Shown piece by piece: positions 34,974-44,026 of a stretch of 64,000 nucleotides of DNA; position 1 is the first letter of the stretch; each line of letters starts with the position of its first letter. Under the pieces are notes generated by a model that ran no database searches, had not been told where the DNA came from, and saw nothing but the letters and a program-made list of their open reading frames with translations. A program made the position numbers and the translations under genes. The stretch lies in assembly GCA_029263295.1 (NCBI GenBank), contig JAJCXT010000008.1:1-64000 (forward strand), given 5' to 3'. Source of the stretch: Acidobacteriota bacterium. GTDB lineage: Bacteria; Acidobacteriota; UBA890; WLXD01.

Positions 34974-36388
34974 TTCACTTTCCGGCCCTTCGTTGGGGCA
35001 AGCCGTACGAGAGCCTCGAGACCGAGGAAGTCCTTCACTTCGCCACCGGCGAGCCGATCGCCAGAGTGAGCCAGGCCAACCCGGGCATCGTGGCCCGTGA
35101 CCTGCGCAAAGCGCAGAAAGCGCGCAACGCACTGCGCGCGGTGCCTGCCGTCGAACTTCTGGAGCGAGTGCGGAAGGCGGCCGATCTGTTCATGACCGCG
35201 GACTTGCCGCTCGGCGATGGGACTCAGTCGCCCGAGGACTTCGTGCGTCAGCAGTCGGCGACAACGGGCCTATCCGAGCACATGGCGCGGATGAATATGG
35301 ACAAGCTGCGCTTCGTCCTCGAACATCTCGACGAGATCCTCGACTCGCTCACCCGCGGACTCGATCTGGAGATCCTCACGCGCGGCTACGGCGAAGAGAG
35401 CGGCCTGATGCGTTCCTACCAGGCCACCACACCGGCGCTGGGCATGGTGCTGCCCTCGAACTCGCCTGGCGTCCACACCCTATGGCTGCCGGTCATCCCG
35501 ATGCAGATCGGCCTGGTGCTCAAACCCGGCCCGCAGGAGCCATGGACCCCATGGCGCATGGCGCAGGCCTTCTTCGCGGCCGGCGTGCCGTCCGAGTCCA
35601 TCTCGATCTATCCGGGCGGCGCCGATGTCGGCGCTGCCGTGCTCAAGAACACGCCACGAAGTCTGATCTTCGGCGGATTGCCGACGGTCAACGCCTATCG
35701 CGGCAATCCCGGCGTGCAGGTGCACGGCCCCGGCTTCAGCAAGATCCTCATCGGCGAGGACTGCGTCGATGATTGGGAACAGCACCTCGACCTGATGGTC
35801 GACTCCGTACTGGTGAACTCGGGCCGATCTTGCATCAACTGCTCCGGGATCTGGGCGCCACGTCACACGCGCGAGATCGCGGCCGCTCTGGCTGAGCGTC
35901 TCGCCGGGGTCGAGGCGCTACCGCCCGACAACGACGCCGCACAACTGGCTGCCTTCACGGTGAAGGGGCAGGCTGAGGCCATCAACGGGGACATCGACGA
36001 AACACTCAAGACACCGGGCGCCGAGGACATGACCGCCGCTTTCCGAAGCGCAGATCGTTGGGTGGAGCAGGAACTCTGCGACTACATGCTGCCGACGATC
36101 GTCCACTGCGACTCACCGGAGCACCCGATGGCAGCCAAGGAATACATGTTCCCGTTCGCCACGGTCGTGCAGTGTCCGCAGGACAAGATGATCGGCGCCA
36201 TCGGCGACACGCTGGTCGGCACGGGCATCACCAACGACGACGCCTTCCGCCAGCAACTTCTGGACGCGGGCAATATCGACCGCCTGAACCTGGGGCCGGT
36301 GCCGACGATCAGCCTCAACTGGCTGCAGCCACACGAAGGCAACATCGTCGACTTCCTGTACCGCGCACGAGCCTTCCAACAGGGCTAG
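34970..36388 (+). CDS. Aldehyde-dehydrogenase-superfamily enzyme, likely acyl reductase (LuxC-like role)
   Basis: About 472 aa from a TTG at 34970 (MIHFPALRWGKPYESLE). The ALDH superfamily shows in the Rossmann part (VLPSNSPGVHTLWLPVIPMQ, GLVLKPGPQEPWTPWRMAQA, IYPGGADVGAAVL) and in the nucleophile loop VNSGRSCINCSG (Cys288, second Cys291). Glu of the usual hydrolytic pair is not where ordinary ALDHs carry it as far as I can see, consistent with an acylating enzyme that passes acyl groups. With the adenylating enzyme next door it would act as a carboxylate reductase: acyl-AMP, Cys thioester, then NAD(P)H reduction to the aldehyde (inference, LuxC/E analogy). A CoA-dependent acylating dehydrogenase is an alternative. 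Confidence 0.85.
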   Translation: MIHFPALRWGKPYESLETEEVLHFATGEPIARVSQANPGIVARDLRKAQKARNALRAVPAVELLERVRKAADLFMTADLPLGDGTQSPEDFVRQQSATTGLSEHMARMNMDKLRFVLEHLDEILDSLTRGLDLEILTRGYGEESGLMRSYQATTPALGMVLPSNSPGVHTLWLPVIPMQIGLVLKPGPQEPWTPWRMAQAFFAAGVPSESISIYPGGADVGAAVLKNTPRSLIFGGLPTVNAYRGNPGVQVHGPGFSKILIGEDCVDDWEQHLDLMVDSVLVNSGRSCINCSGIWAPRHTREIAAALAERLAGVEALPPDNDAAQLAAFTVKGQAEAINGDIDETLKTPGAEDMTAAFRSADRWVEQELCDYMLPTIVHCDSPEHPMAAKEYMFPFATVVQCPQDKMIGAIGDTLVGTGITNDDAFRQQLLDAGNIDRLNLGPVPTISLNWLQPHEGNIVDFLYRARAFQQG

Positions 36389-36401
36389 GAGTACCGAGAG
36401 A

Positions 36402-36508
36402 GGAAGCGCGGGGAGAACGTTGTTCGAGCGCCCCGCGGTTGTTTGTGTCGGTAGTGGGACCTTGGTAGGGCGGCGAAGGGCGTCTCACAACATCCTCCCC
36501 GCGCTTCC
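36402..36508 (+). terminator. Long-stem inverted repeat after the ALDH-like gene (possible terminator)
   Basis: Perfect 14-bp arms with a 79-base loop, plus GTACC (36391-36395) with GGTAC (36510-36514) as an outer helix. It lacks a U-run, so termination by rho or by the structure alone must be shown. Confidence 0.4.
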
Positions 36509-36563
36509 AGGTACCACCGTGCCGTGGTACCCGCGCCCGGTCCCGGCCATGCTCAGTGGAACG

Positions 36564-36669
36564 GGGGCGCCGCACACATAGTGCATGCGAGCGCCCTTCG
36601 CTGCCTGGGCGCTCCGCAACCTCGCAACACCGAGCGGGGCGGCCGCATGCACTATGTGTGCGGCGCCCC
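36564..36669 (-). terminator. 26-bp perfect inverted repeat after BNR gene 1 (possible terminator)
   Basis: Arms 36564-36589 and 36644-36669 are exactly complementary over 26 positions; loop 54 bases with its own hairpin. It lies 10 bases beyond the minus-strand stop at 36680. No U-run. It is also long enough to form a cruciform in DNA. Confidence 0.45.
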
Positions 36670-36679
36670 TGCTCGGAAA

Positions 36680-39600
36680 CTAGTTGCTGGTGTTGGCGGC
36701 GATCGTCTGCAGGTACCCGTGCAGTTCAGCCGCCAGTTCCTCGTAGCGCGCTTTCATGTCGCCACTCGGGCGCTGGTCCGCGCTCTGGATGTTGAAGTAC
36801 AGGTACTGGAGCTGGTCGACCAGCATTGGCGGCGAGTACCGCGGGCCGGTGGTGATCATGGCGTCGTGGACAGCCTGAAGCGCCTTCGGCAGCGTTCCGC
36901 CGTTGGCCTCACTGATCGCCTCGAGATCGACCACCGCGTGCTGGGCTGCGCTGTAGGCGTCGCGTACGCGTTTGACGAACTCCGCCTGCACCGTGACATC
37001 GGCGACACCGATGCCTTCGCTTGCTACGCGGGGATCCATCGTTACCTCGAAGTCGTGCGACAGCCGTACGTCGTCGATCATCAAGGTCGCCGTGTAGGTG
37101 CCTGGCGGCACCAGCGGACCGCCTTGGCCGGAACGGCGTTCGTTCGCGGCCCAGGGGCCCGCGTAGCGCAGGTCCCAGGTGAAGCGGTGCATGCCCACGG
37201 CGGCTGGCAAGTTCGGGGTGCCGATGGCAGCCATCTGCCACTCCCGCATGCCCGGCTCCGCGTCCTCGATGACCTGGCCAAGGTCTTCGCTGCTGAAGGC
37301 CCGCACGAGCTCGCCGTCGGCCGCGCGAATCTCGAGTTGAACAGCCGCTGAAGGGACGGCCTCGAGGTAGTAGTCGATGTTGGCACCGCCGGCCGGATAC
37401 TGCGGATCGGCCGGGCCCGGGGCGCGGAAGAAGAATCCGCGGCCGCGTGTCCGTACCGCGTCGCTGACCGGGTACAGATGCGCCAGCCCGGCGATGTTGT
37501 CCGCGTCGCGAATGGGCGACACGTCGTACAGAATCCAGAAGCCCCGGCCCATGGTCGAGAGCACGAGATCGTCACCGACGACCTTGATGTCGCTCACCGG
37601 CGTCGCTGGCAAGTTCAGCTGCAACGACTGCCAGTTGGCGCCGTCATCAAACGATACGAACATGCCGAACTCGGTGCCGGCGTAGAGCAGCCCCCGGCGC
37701 GTCGGATCTTCACGCACCACACGTACCGGATGGTCACCCGGAATGCCGTTGTCGCCGGACGTGAGCAACGTCCAACTGGTGCCATAGTCAGCGGTCTTGA
37801 AGGCGTAGGGAGCGAAGTCGCCCACCTGGTAGCGCATGATGGTGGCGTAGGCCGTGCCCGCATCGTGCGGCGAAACCTCGATGTTCTGCACTCGGCCGTG
37901 CGGCCCGATGCCGGGCGGGGTGACGTCGGTCCAGTTGGCGCCGCCATCGCGCGTCACGTGGATCGGACCGTCGTTGGCTCCAGCCCAGATCACGCCGGGC
38001 TCGTGCGGCGACTCCTGCACGTCGTACAGGGTGGAGAAATGTTCCTCGCCCGTAACATCCAACGTGATCGGCGAGCCCGAGATGACCTGCGTCTCCGGAT
38101 CGAAGGCGGTGAGATCCGGCGAGATCGTCTGCCAGGTCAGGCCGCCGTCTTCGGTCATGTGCACATACTGTGAACCGTGGTACACGCGCACCGGGCTGTG
38201 CGGCGATACCGCGATCGGCGAGACCCGCTGGAAACGGTAGGCCAGGTCCTTGGGATTACGCCCGTAGATGTTCCAGTAGCCGACGTAGTTCTGCTGCTCC
38301 TGGCCGGTGCGCCGGTTGTAGAACCCGAAGCGACCCTTGCAATTGGCGTAGACGATGTCGGGGTCGCCAGGCTTGGGCACCGCGGGACCGGTCTCGCATC
38401 CGCCGTGGGACTCCCAGTACGCGGCGGGGCCGCCAGGTCGACCGCTCAGCGCCCGGCTCGGTACCGAGATCGTCGAGTTGTCCTGCTGTCCCGCGAATAG
38501 CCGATACGGATACTCGTCGGAGATGTCTACCTGGTATAGCTCGGCGGTGGGTTGGTTGCTCTGTGTCGACCAGGTCGCGCCGGCGTCGCGCGTAACGTTG
38601 GCGCCGCCATCGTTGGCCTGCACCCAGACCATCGGGTTGTCCGGGTTGATCCAGAGGTCATGGTTGTCGCCGTGCGGTACTCGCCTCGACTGCCAATTCT
38701 GGCCGCCGTCGGTGGACTCGTAGAAGCCCTCGGCCATTCCCCAGATGGTGTCCGGATCGACCGGATGAGCATGCAGGTTGGTGTAGTAGAAGGGACGATT
38801 GCGGATCGGCTGGAAGTCCGTGACCTGGCTCCAGCTGTTGCCGCGATCATCCGACCGATACACGCCACCCTGCTCTTCAGGCGCCTCGATCAACACGTAG
38901 ACACGATCAGGATCGCCGGCCGAAACCGCCAGGTCTGCCTTGCCACGGAGTCCCGTCGGCAGACCGTCCGTCAGCTGTTCCCAGCTGTCACCGCCGTTGG
39001 TGGTACGGAAGACACCGCCTTCCATGCCGCCCGAGAGAATCGTCCAGGGCTTACGTTCCGCTTCCCACATGGTGGCGTAGATACGGCGCGGGTCGTCGGG
39101 GGCGAACTCGAGATCCACAGCGCCGGTCTTGTTCGAGACATGCAGCACCAGTTCCCACGTACCGCCGCCGTCCTCGGTTCGGTAGACGCCGCGTTCCGGG
39201 TTGGGCGCGAAAGGGTTGCCTATCGCTGCCACGTACACGAGATCCGGGTTGTCTGGATGGATCAGCACCGCGCCACTATTGCCCGTGTTCTCCAGGCCGA
39301 CGTGCTCCCAGCTGGTCCCCGCGTCCGTCGACTTGTAGACACCCTTACCGATAATCACGTTGCTGCGCAGGCCGTCCGATCCGGTGGCCACATAGACGAT
39401 GTCGGGGTCGGACTCCGCCACGGCAATCGCGCCGATCGAACCTGTGGCGAAGAAGCCGTCGGAGATCGGCCTCCAGTTCTGTCCGTAGTCCGTCGTCTTC
39501 CAGAGCCCGCCGCCGGTGGCTCCCATGTAGAAGGTCCCGGGCTGGGCGCGGTGCCCTGCTACTGAGGTAACGCGACCGCCGCGAGAGGGGCCCACCATGT

Positions 39601-39742
39601 TGTACTGGAGCGCCCCGAAGCGGGCCGGCGGCACAACGCCGAGGTCCATTTCCTGGGCCAGCGGCCCGGGCCCGGTCGGCACTGCCGCGAGCGGCGCGAG
39701 AAGGGCGACGAGGGCGAGCAGGCCGAGAGCACGATTCTTCAC
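36680..39742 (-). CDS. Exported BNR/VPS10-like multi-propeller protein (copy 1)
   Basis: About 1020 aa. The start is a GTG at 39742 with AAGGAG 8 bases upstream; the longer frame from 39817 adds a non-signal sequence. Signal peptide KNRALGLLALVALLAPLAAV. The mature part has many BNR/sialidase-type Asp boxes of the form S/T-x-D-x-G-x-T/S-W (KTTDYGQNWR, KSTDAGTSWEH, RTEDGGGTWEL, RTTNGGDSWEQ, STDGGQNWQS, TRDAGATWST), the sortilin/VPS10 and xyloglucanase-like arrangement that typically builds two 7-bladed propellers. The C-terminal 250 residues form a non-propeller domain (FTWDLRYAGPWAANERRSG). Probably glycan-binding or glycoside-cleaving, but no catalytic residue can be assigned. A second relative is at 52672-55341. 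Confidence 0.88.
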   Translation of the reverse strand: MKNRALGLLALVALLAPLAAVPTGPGPLAQEMDLGVVPPARFGALQYNMVGPSRGGRVTSVAGHRAQPGTFYMGATGGGLWKTTDYGQNWRPISDGFFATGSIGAIAVAESDPDIVYVATGSDGLRSNVIIGKGVYKSTDAGTSWEHVGLENTGNSGAVLIHPDNPDLVYVAAIGNPFAPNPERGVYRTEDGGGTWELVLHVSNKTGAVDLEFAPDDPRRIYATMWEAERKPWTILSGGMEGGVFRTTNGGDSWEQLTDGLPTGLRGKADLAVSAGDPDRVYVLIEAPEEQGGVYRSDDRGNSWSQVTDFQPIRNRPFYYTNLHAHPVDPDTIWGMAEGFYESTDGGQNWQSRRVPHGDNHDLWINPDNPMVWVQANDGGANVTRDAGATWSTQSNQPTAELYQVDISDEYPYRLFAGQQDNSTISVPSRALSGRPGGPAAYWESHGGCETGPAVPKPGDPDIVYANCKGRFGFYNRRTGQEQQNYVGYWNIYGRNPKDLAYRFQRVSPIAVSPHSPVRVYHGSQYVHMTEDGGLTWQTISPDLTAFDPETQVISGSPITLDVTGEEHFSTLYDVQESPHEPGVIWAGANDGPIHVTRDGGANWTDVTPPGIGPHGRVQNIEVSPHDAGTAYATIMRYQVGDFAPYAFKTADYGTSWTLLTSGDNGIPGDHPVRVVREDPTRRGLLYAGTEFGMFVSFDDGANWQSLQLNLPATPVSDIKVVGDDLVLSTMGRGFWILYDVSPIRDADNIAGLAHLYPVSDAVRTRGRGFFFRAPGPADPQYPAGGANIDYYLEAVPSAAVQLEIRAADGELVRAFSSEDLGQVIEDAEPGMREWQMAAIGTPNLPAAVGMHRFTWDLRYAGPWAANERRSGQGGPLVPPGTYTATLMIDDVRLSHDFEVTMDPRVASEGIGVADVTVQAEFVKRVRDAYSAAQHAVVDLEAISEANGGTLPKALQAVHDAMITTGPRYSPPMLVDQLQYLYFNIQSADQRPSGDMKARYEELAAELHGYLQTIAANTSN

Positions 39743-39829
39743 TTGGGCGTCTCCTTCGAAGGGTGGTTCGGCGCATTCTGCCACGGCCCGGCCATCGAGG
39801 CGGCGGCGGGGCGGCACGCGGAAGGTGCG

Positions 39830-40987
39830 CTATGTGCGAGCGAGCACAGCGGTGGCGATGCCGGCATACCCGCGACATGCGCTGGCGAGCTCGTCGAGTT
39901 CGATGTACTCGTCGATGACGTGGGCGAGTTCCTCGTGCGACGGCCCAAAACCGATCGTCGGGATGCCCGCGTAACCCGCGCTGTAGGCGCCGTTGGTGCA
40001 GAACTGGTAACTGCTGAATACCGGATCGAGACCCGCGGAGCGCAGCCCTGCCAGCGCCTTCTGCACCAGCTCGGAATCCTCTTCCATCTGCCAGGGTGCG
40101 AACCACTTCGGCTCGCGCCAGTGCACACCGGTGTACGAGGTGTAGTCGGTAAGCGCGAACTCGATCTCGGTTTCGGGGTGGCCCGCCCGTTCACACGCAT
40201 CGTGCATGGCGGCCGTCACGTCTTCCTGCGTCTCACCCGGCAGCAGGCGCCGCTCGTAGGTTGCGCGGCATGCGCTCGGCACGACGGAGTGCGCCGGGTG
40301 GGGAATCGAGATGATGTCAGTGAGGCACATGACGCCCTCGCCAACGAATGCATCGTTCGCCATGGGCAGCCGCTCGACCTCTTCGATCACCGCCCGCATC
40401 ACGTGCACCGCATTCACGCCACGGTGAGGGCTCGACGCGTGCGCCGGAGTGCCTCGCGTCGTGATCACGAATTCCGCGCGACCGCGCCCGGCGCGGACAA
40501 GGTTGAGGCTCGATGCTTCGCCGATAACGACGAAGTCGGCGCCCTGCCGTTGCATCACGGCGCGCAGCGCCGCCCCCTCGATCAATTCCTCGCCCACCGA
40601 GGCCGAGACCACGATGCGGCCAGCCAACGTCTCACGATCCAGCATCCCCGCGGCGTGAACCATCGCGGCGAGAGCCCCTTTCATGTCGCTGCTGCCGCGG
40701 CCGTACAGCCTCCCGCCCATCACTTCGCCCCCGAATGGGTCGTGGCTCCACTCGCCCCGCGGCATCACGTCGACGGTGTCCATGTGCGCGTCGAACAACA
40801 GCGTCGGGCCCTCCGCCACCCCCGCAAGGACACCCACCGCGTTACCGGCTTCGTCCAGATCAACCTCGTCGAATCCCAGGAGCCGCATCTCCGCCAGCAC
40901 ACGCTCGGCCACGCGATGCTCGTCACCGAGCACGCTCGGGAGCCGCACAAGATCACGGGTAAAGCTGATGAGAGCGTCGTTATCCAC
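39830..40987 (-). CDS. M20-family metallohydrolase (YgeY-like peptidase/deacylase)
   Basis: About 385 aa from the GTG at 40987; a GTG at 41038 would add 17 residues, but the family normally begins near the FTRDLVRLPS block, so I prefer the shorter form. Di-zinc site: His68 in FDAHMDTVDV, Asp101 in YGRGSSDMKG, Glu133/Glu134 in SVGEELIEG, then IGEASSLN and a C-terminal His in GFGPSHEELAHVIDEY. Sequence flavour (SLNLVRAGRGRAEF, GTPAHASSPHRGVNA, TDYTSYTGVHWREPKWFAP, FCTNGAYSAGYAGIP) matches the YgeY-type M20 group, linked in some bacteria to selenium metabolism, but no selenium genes lie nearby. It hydrolyses a peptide, carbamoyl or acyl amide, substrate unknown. Confidence 0.85.
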   Translation of the reverse strand: MDNDALISFTRDLVRLPSVLGDEHRVAERVLAEMRLLGFDEVDLDEAGNAVGVLAGVAEGPTLLFDAHMDTVDVMPRGEWSHDPFGGEVMGGRLYGRGSSDMKGALAAMVHAAGMLDRETLAGRIVVSASVGEELIEGAALRAVMQRQGADFVVIGEASSLNLVRAGRGRAEFVITTRGTPAHASSPHRGVNAVHVMRAVIEEVERLPMANDAFVGEGVMCLTDIISIPHPAHSVVPSACRATYERRLLPGETQEDVTAAMHDACERAGHPETEIEFALTDYTSYTGVHWREPKWFAPWQMEEDSELVQKALAGLRSAGLDPVFSSYQFCTNGAYSAGYAGIPTIGFGPSHEELAHVIDEYIELDELASACRGYAGIATAVLART

Positions 40988-41167
40988 GATGATGAGGCCC
41001 AGGGGGAGGGGTCTGAGGCTTCGGCCGCAGCGAATCACGACCGAGCATGCTGGCCTGCTAGGTTAGCCTGAGTTGCCCCCCGGAAACGGTCGCGCCTGGC
41101 CGCTCACTTCACGGCCTGCCTACCTCCGGAGCTACCATGGCCCTCAAGTCAGTCGGCTTCGCCCGCC

Positions 41168-41195
41168 GCCCCGCCCGGCAGTAGCCGGGCGAGGC
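41168..41195 (-). terminator. Stable hairpin after the amidohydrolase gene
   Basis: Arms 41168-41179 and 41184-41195 pair over 12 positions on the minus-strand transcript (one G-U), loop of 4. It lies 14 bases past the stop. On the plus strand the wobble pair becomes a C-A mismatch, so the structure suits minus-strand RNA. No U-run follows. Confidence 0.5.
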
Positions 41196-41209
41196 AGGAC
41201 CGAAAGTGG

Positions 41210-43102
41210 CTACCAGACGCGGAGCTCGTCGACCTGGAACGCGAAATCTCCGGGATCGGTGCCCGAGAACAAGATCGCTTGCAGTCCGCTCGCCTCGATG
41301 CCGGCGAAGTCTGCAAAGGCCAGCGTGTGTTCGGTCCACTCGGTCGTGACGGGCACGATCTTTAAAGAAGGCGCCTGCCCGAGACTCTGCGCGAACAGCA
41401 TGATGGCGATGGTGGCGCCATCCCCACGAACCCAGAATGAGAACCCCTCGTGCGCAGACATGTCCGCGGGAGCGAACTGCTGGATACCGGGGAAGAACAT
41501 GGGCCCGGCCCAGGCCGCCGGCCCGGCGCCGCTCACTATCGTCCCCGCAACACGCATCGACATATTCGTGTCGGCCGCGCCGCCCTCGACGGTGCTCATC
41601 TCGCCGGTCGAAGACCCGCCGATCATCGAGTCGGTGGACATCATCCAGCCGGCTCCGAAGCTGCCGCCGATCTCGCCGTCCTCGAAGCCGGTGATGAGGC
41701 CGTCCTCGTTCACCTGCGCCTGCTCCGCCGGCTCCTTCGACGCCTCCACCTCGGCCCGGTAGTCATCACGAGCTGCCTCGACCCCCTGCTTCCACACACC
41801 GACGATCTCGCGGCTCGCGGTCACGTCATAGTCGGGTTCGCCCTTGACGAGAACCAGGTCGGCGCGCAGACCCACGGCGACCCGACCACGGTCGTCGATT
41901 CCAAACGCGGCAACCGGACCCGCGGTCGCCGCTGTCAGAGCTTCCTCCGCCGACAGCCCTGCACGCACCAGCAACTCCAACTCGCGGTGCATGCTGGCAC
42001 CATGCGCGGTGCCTGGATTCGGAGCGTCCGTACCGGCGAGAATCGGGACACCGGCCGCGTGCAATCTCGAAATCGTTGTCAGCGCGTTGTCGAACAACTG
42101 TGCGCGCCCCTCGGCAAACGGGAACCCGTTCTCGAGCCCGGTGCGCTCACTGCCCGCAATATCGGGGGCCAGGCGCTCGTCGGCGCGGATCTCCGCGCCG
42201 CCGGCACCGCCGCCGACACTCTCGAGCACCGACAGCGTCGGAATCACGAACGCGCCGCTGGCGCTGATCCTGGCTACCGCTTCATCACTCGCCGGCTGGT
42301 CATAGAACACGTGGGCGATGCCATCGGCGCCCGCGTCGATCACCGCCAGTGCGTCGGCCTCGCGACCGACGTGAACCACCGCCAGAAGGTCGCGTTCGTG
42401 AGCGGCCTCGATAAGCGCAGCGATGGTCGGCAGGTCAAGAGTGGTGAACTGGCGTCCGATCGATCCGTTGTCGTAGACGATCTTGATGTAGTCGGACCCC
42501 TCGTCGACCCGCGCCTGCACCCAGGCGTCGGCCTCCTCCGGCGAGGTCAGCGTCGGGATCTCCATCCCGTACTCCGTACCGTGACCGCCGGGCGTGGTTG
42601 CCAGGACGCCGGCCGAGAACAGATCCGCTCGTCCGGTTGCCTCGCCGCGCTCCTGCTCGGCGCGCAGCACGGCCGCCCCGTTGGGCCCGGTGAACATATC
42701 CAGCTCAGTGGTGACGCCGACCATCAGCGCTGCGCGAAGGACGGGGCCAAATGCGTGAGTGTGCGCGTCGATCAGCCCCGGCATGAGGGTCTTCCCGTCG
42801 CCATCGACCACGCGCACACCCGCTGGCGTCTCCAACTGTTGCCCGATGGCGGCGATCCTTCCGTCGGCGATCAGCACATCGGTCGCGGGGAGCGTCGTCT
42901 TGCCGTCGAAAACGCGCACGCCGCGGAACAGCGTCGGCGCGGGGTCGTCTACCGCGCGAACCGTCGCCTCGGCGGTGGCGGTGCTGAACCACGCGCCGCC
43001 AGCGGTGCCGCGCACCACGTCGGCTGAGCCCAGCACGAGGAAGAGCGCGAGAAGAAACCCGCCAAGGCTGCGAAGCGTGTAGTCGCCGGACTGAGCGTTC
43101 AT
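41210..43102 (-). CDS. Exported amidohydrolase with C-terminal CIA30-like domain
   Basis: About 630 aa. Start ATG at 43102 with GGAG. Signal peptide or membrane anchor near residues 12-35. Residues 50-430 are a metal-dependent amidohydrolase barrel: MPGLIDAHTHAFGPV (HxH), DEGSDYIKIVYDN, HERDLLAVVHVGREADALAV, GADGIAHVFYDQ and LAGTDAPNPG. The carboxylated-Lys/His/Asp set looks complete. Residues 465-630 repeat the CIA30-like beta-sandwich of the next gene: GLITGFEDGEIGGSFGAGW, EGFSFWVRGDGATIAIML, GDFAFQVDELRVW. Linking an amidohydrolase to this binding-type domain suggests the enzyme acts on a surface or polymer-bound substrate (inference). Hydantoin, imidazolonepropionase or prolidase-like activity cannot be told apart. 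Confidence 0.87.
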   Translation of the reverse strand: MNAQSGDYTLRSLGGFLLALFLVLGSADVVRGTAGGAWFSTATAEATVRAVDDPAPTLFRGVRVFDGKTTLPATDVLIADGRIAAIGQQLETPAGVRVVDGDGKTLMPGLIDAHTHAFGPVLRAALMVGVTTELDMFTGPNGAAVLRAEQERGEATGRADLFSAGVLATTPGGHGTEYGMEIPTLTSPEEADAWVQARVDEGSDYIKIVYDNGSIGRQFTTLDLPTIAALIEAAHERDLLAVVHVGREADALAVIDAGADGIAHVFYDQPASDEAVARISASGAFVIPTLSVLESVGGGAGGAEIRADERLAPDIAGSERTGLENGFPFAEGRAQLFDNALTTISRLHAAGVPILAGTDAPNPGTAHGASMHRELELLVRAGLSAEEALTAATAGPVAAFGIDDRGRVAVGLRADLVLVKGEPDYDVTASREIVGVWKQGVEAARDDYRAEVEASKEPAEQAQVNEDGLITGFEDGEIGGSFGAGWMMSTDSMIGGSSTGEMSTVEGGAADTNMSMRVAGTIVSGAGPAAWAGPMFFPGIQQFAPADMSAHEGFSFWVRGDGATIAIMLFAQSLGQAPSLKIVPVTTEWTEHTLAFADFAGIEASGLQAILFSGTDPGDFAFQVDELRVW

Positions 43103-43263
43103 GCCGAATCTCCAAGGGAAGAAAGGACGCGATTATCCGGGCGACCGGCGTGTCCCGGCAACGGCGAAAACCGCGGCCGGGCGGCGCGGCGGGTGAGCGG
43201 TCCGTTACTGGCACCGAGCGGCGGACACGTCGGCCAGCGGCTCCTGGCCTCGTTCACGACCCC

Positions 43264-43282
43264 GCGGCGGAAGAAGCGCCGC
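43264..43282 (-). terminator. Possible hairpin after the CIA30-like gene
   Basis: GCGGCG (43264-43269) with CGCCGC (43277-43282), loop of 7, about 20 bases downstream of the stop at 43302. No U-run. Confidence 0.35.
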
Positions 43283-43301
43283 GCCGACCACGATCAATCT
43301 G

Positions 43302-43973
43302 TTACCAGATTCGCAACTCGTCGATCTGATACTCGAAGTCGCCGGGCTCCGCGCCTGAGAAGGAGATCGCGTTTATCCCATCGGCTTCCACCATGTCGAA
43401 GTCGGAAAAAGCCACCCTGTGCTCCGTCCACGCGTCGGTGGTCGGCAGCAACAACCTCGAGGGTGCGTCCTGGAGATTCAGTGAGAATAGTCCGACGGCG
43501 ACCTGAGCCCCGTCGCCACGCAGCCAAAACGAGATCCCCTCGTAAGCCGACAGGTTGGCCCGCGCGAACTGCCGTCGACCCGGCGAGAACACGGGTCCGG
43601 CCCACGAGGGCTCACCCGGGCGCGGAGTGAGCGTGCCCACAACCCGCAGCGACAGGCTGGAATCGGCCGCGCCATCTTCGACGACCGTCACCTCGGCTAC
43701 GGAGGCGCCACCAGCGCTGCTGTCAGTGGCGATGTGCCAGCCGGCCCCAAAGGTGGCGCTCATCTCGCCGTCCTCGAACCCGGCGATGAGCCCGTCCGGG
43801 ATTACCGGCACACGCGGTCCGCGCCGTTGCGCCTTGACCCGAGATCGATGCCCAGTTTCGGCGGCACCGGCTGTGTCCCATCGAGCATAGCCCGCGATAC
43901 CGGCCAGCAACAGGATCGCGAGCAACCCGAGGTTGGCAATACGCAGGATTCCCGTTCTCGCCAGCTTGTCCAT
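43302..43973 (-). CDS. Stand-alone CIA30-like domain protein, membrane-anchored
   Basis: About 223 aa, starting at the ATG at 43973 (GAGG upstream). One hydrophobic segment near residues 12-30 (NLGLLAILLLAGIAGYARW) is a signal anchor. Residues 60-223 match the amidohydrolase tail closely: GLIAGFEDGEMSATFGAGW, YEGISFWLRGDGAQVAVGLF and GDFEYQIDELRIW, with the same segment order. This is the CIA30/NAD-dependent-like beta-sandwich fold, probably a binding domain. Sequence similarity, same orientation and adjacency suggest duplication of the domain, with loss or gain of the catalytic part. Confidence 0.82.
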   Translation of the reverse strand: MDKLARTGILRIANLGLLAILLLAGIAGYARWDTAGAAETGHRSRVKAQRRGPRVPVIPDGLIAGFEDGEMSATFGAGWHIATDSSAGGASVAEVTVVEDGAADSSLSLRVVGTLTPRPGEPSWAGPVFSPGRRQFARANLSAYEGISFWLRGDGAQVAVGLFSLNLQDAPSRLLLPTTDAWTEHRVAFSDFDMVEADGINAISFSGAEPGDFEYQIDELRIW

Positions 43974-44026
43974 GTTCGACCTCGGTTGAGAGGCGCGCCC
44001 CGACAAGCGCCCGAGCGCCCCGCGTG

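Larger units (their letters stand above)
36389..36679. other. Convergent intergenic region with two long inverted repeats
   Basis: No gene here. IR1 has perfect 14-bp arms (36402-36415 and 36495-36508); IR2 has perfect 26-bp arms (36564-36589 and 36644-36669). IR2's loop contains an 8-bp hairpin (36589-36596 with 36607-36614), and the 10-base segment 36473-36482 in IR1's loop is fully complementary to 36592-36601 in IR2's loop. IR1 starts 13 bases after the ALDH-like stop and IR2 starts 10 bases past the opposing BNR-gene stop. Confidence 0.75.

Noticed and set aside
41450-43027. Plus-strand frame of 525 codons opposite the amidohydrolase
   Set aside because: Arg/His/Gly-rich shadow of high-GC codon use; the minus strand has a complete amidohydrolase with HxH and other motifs.
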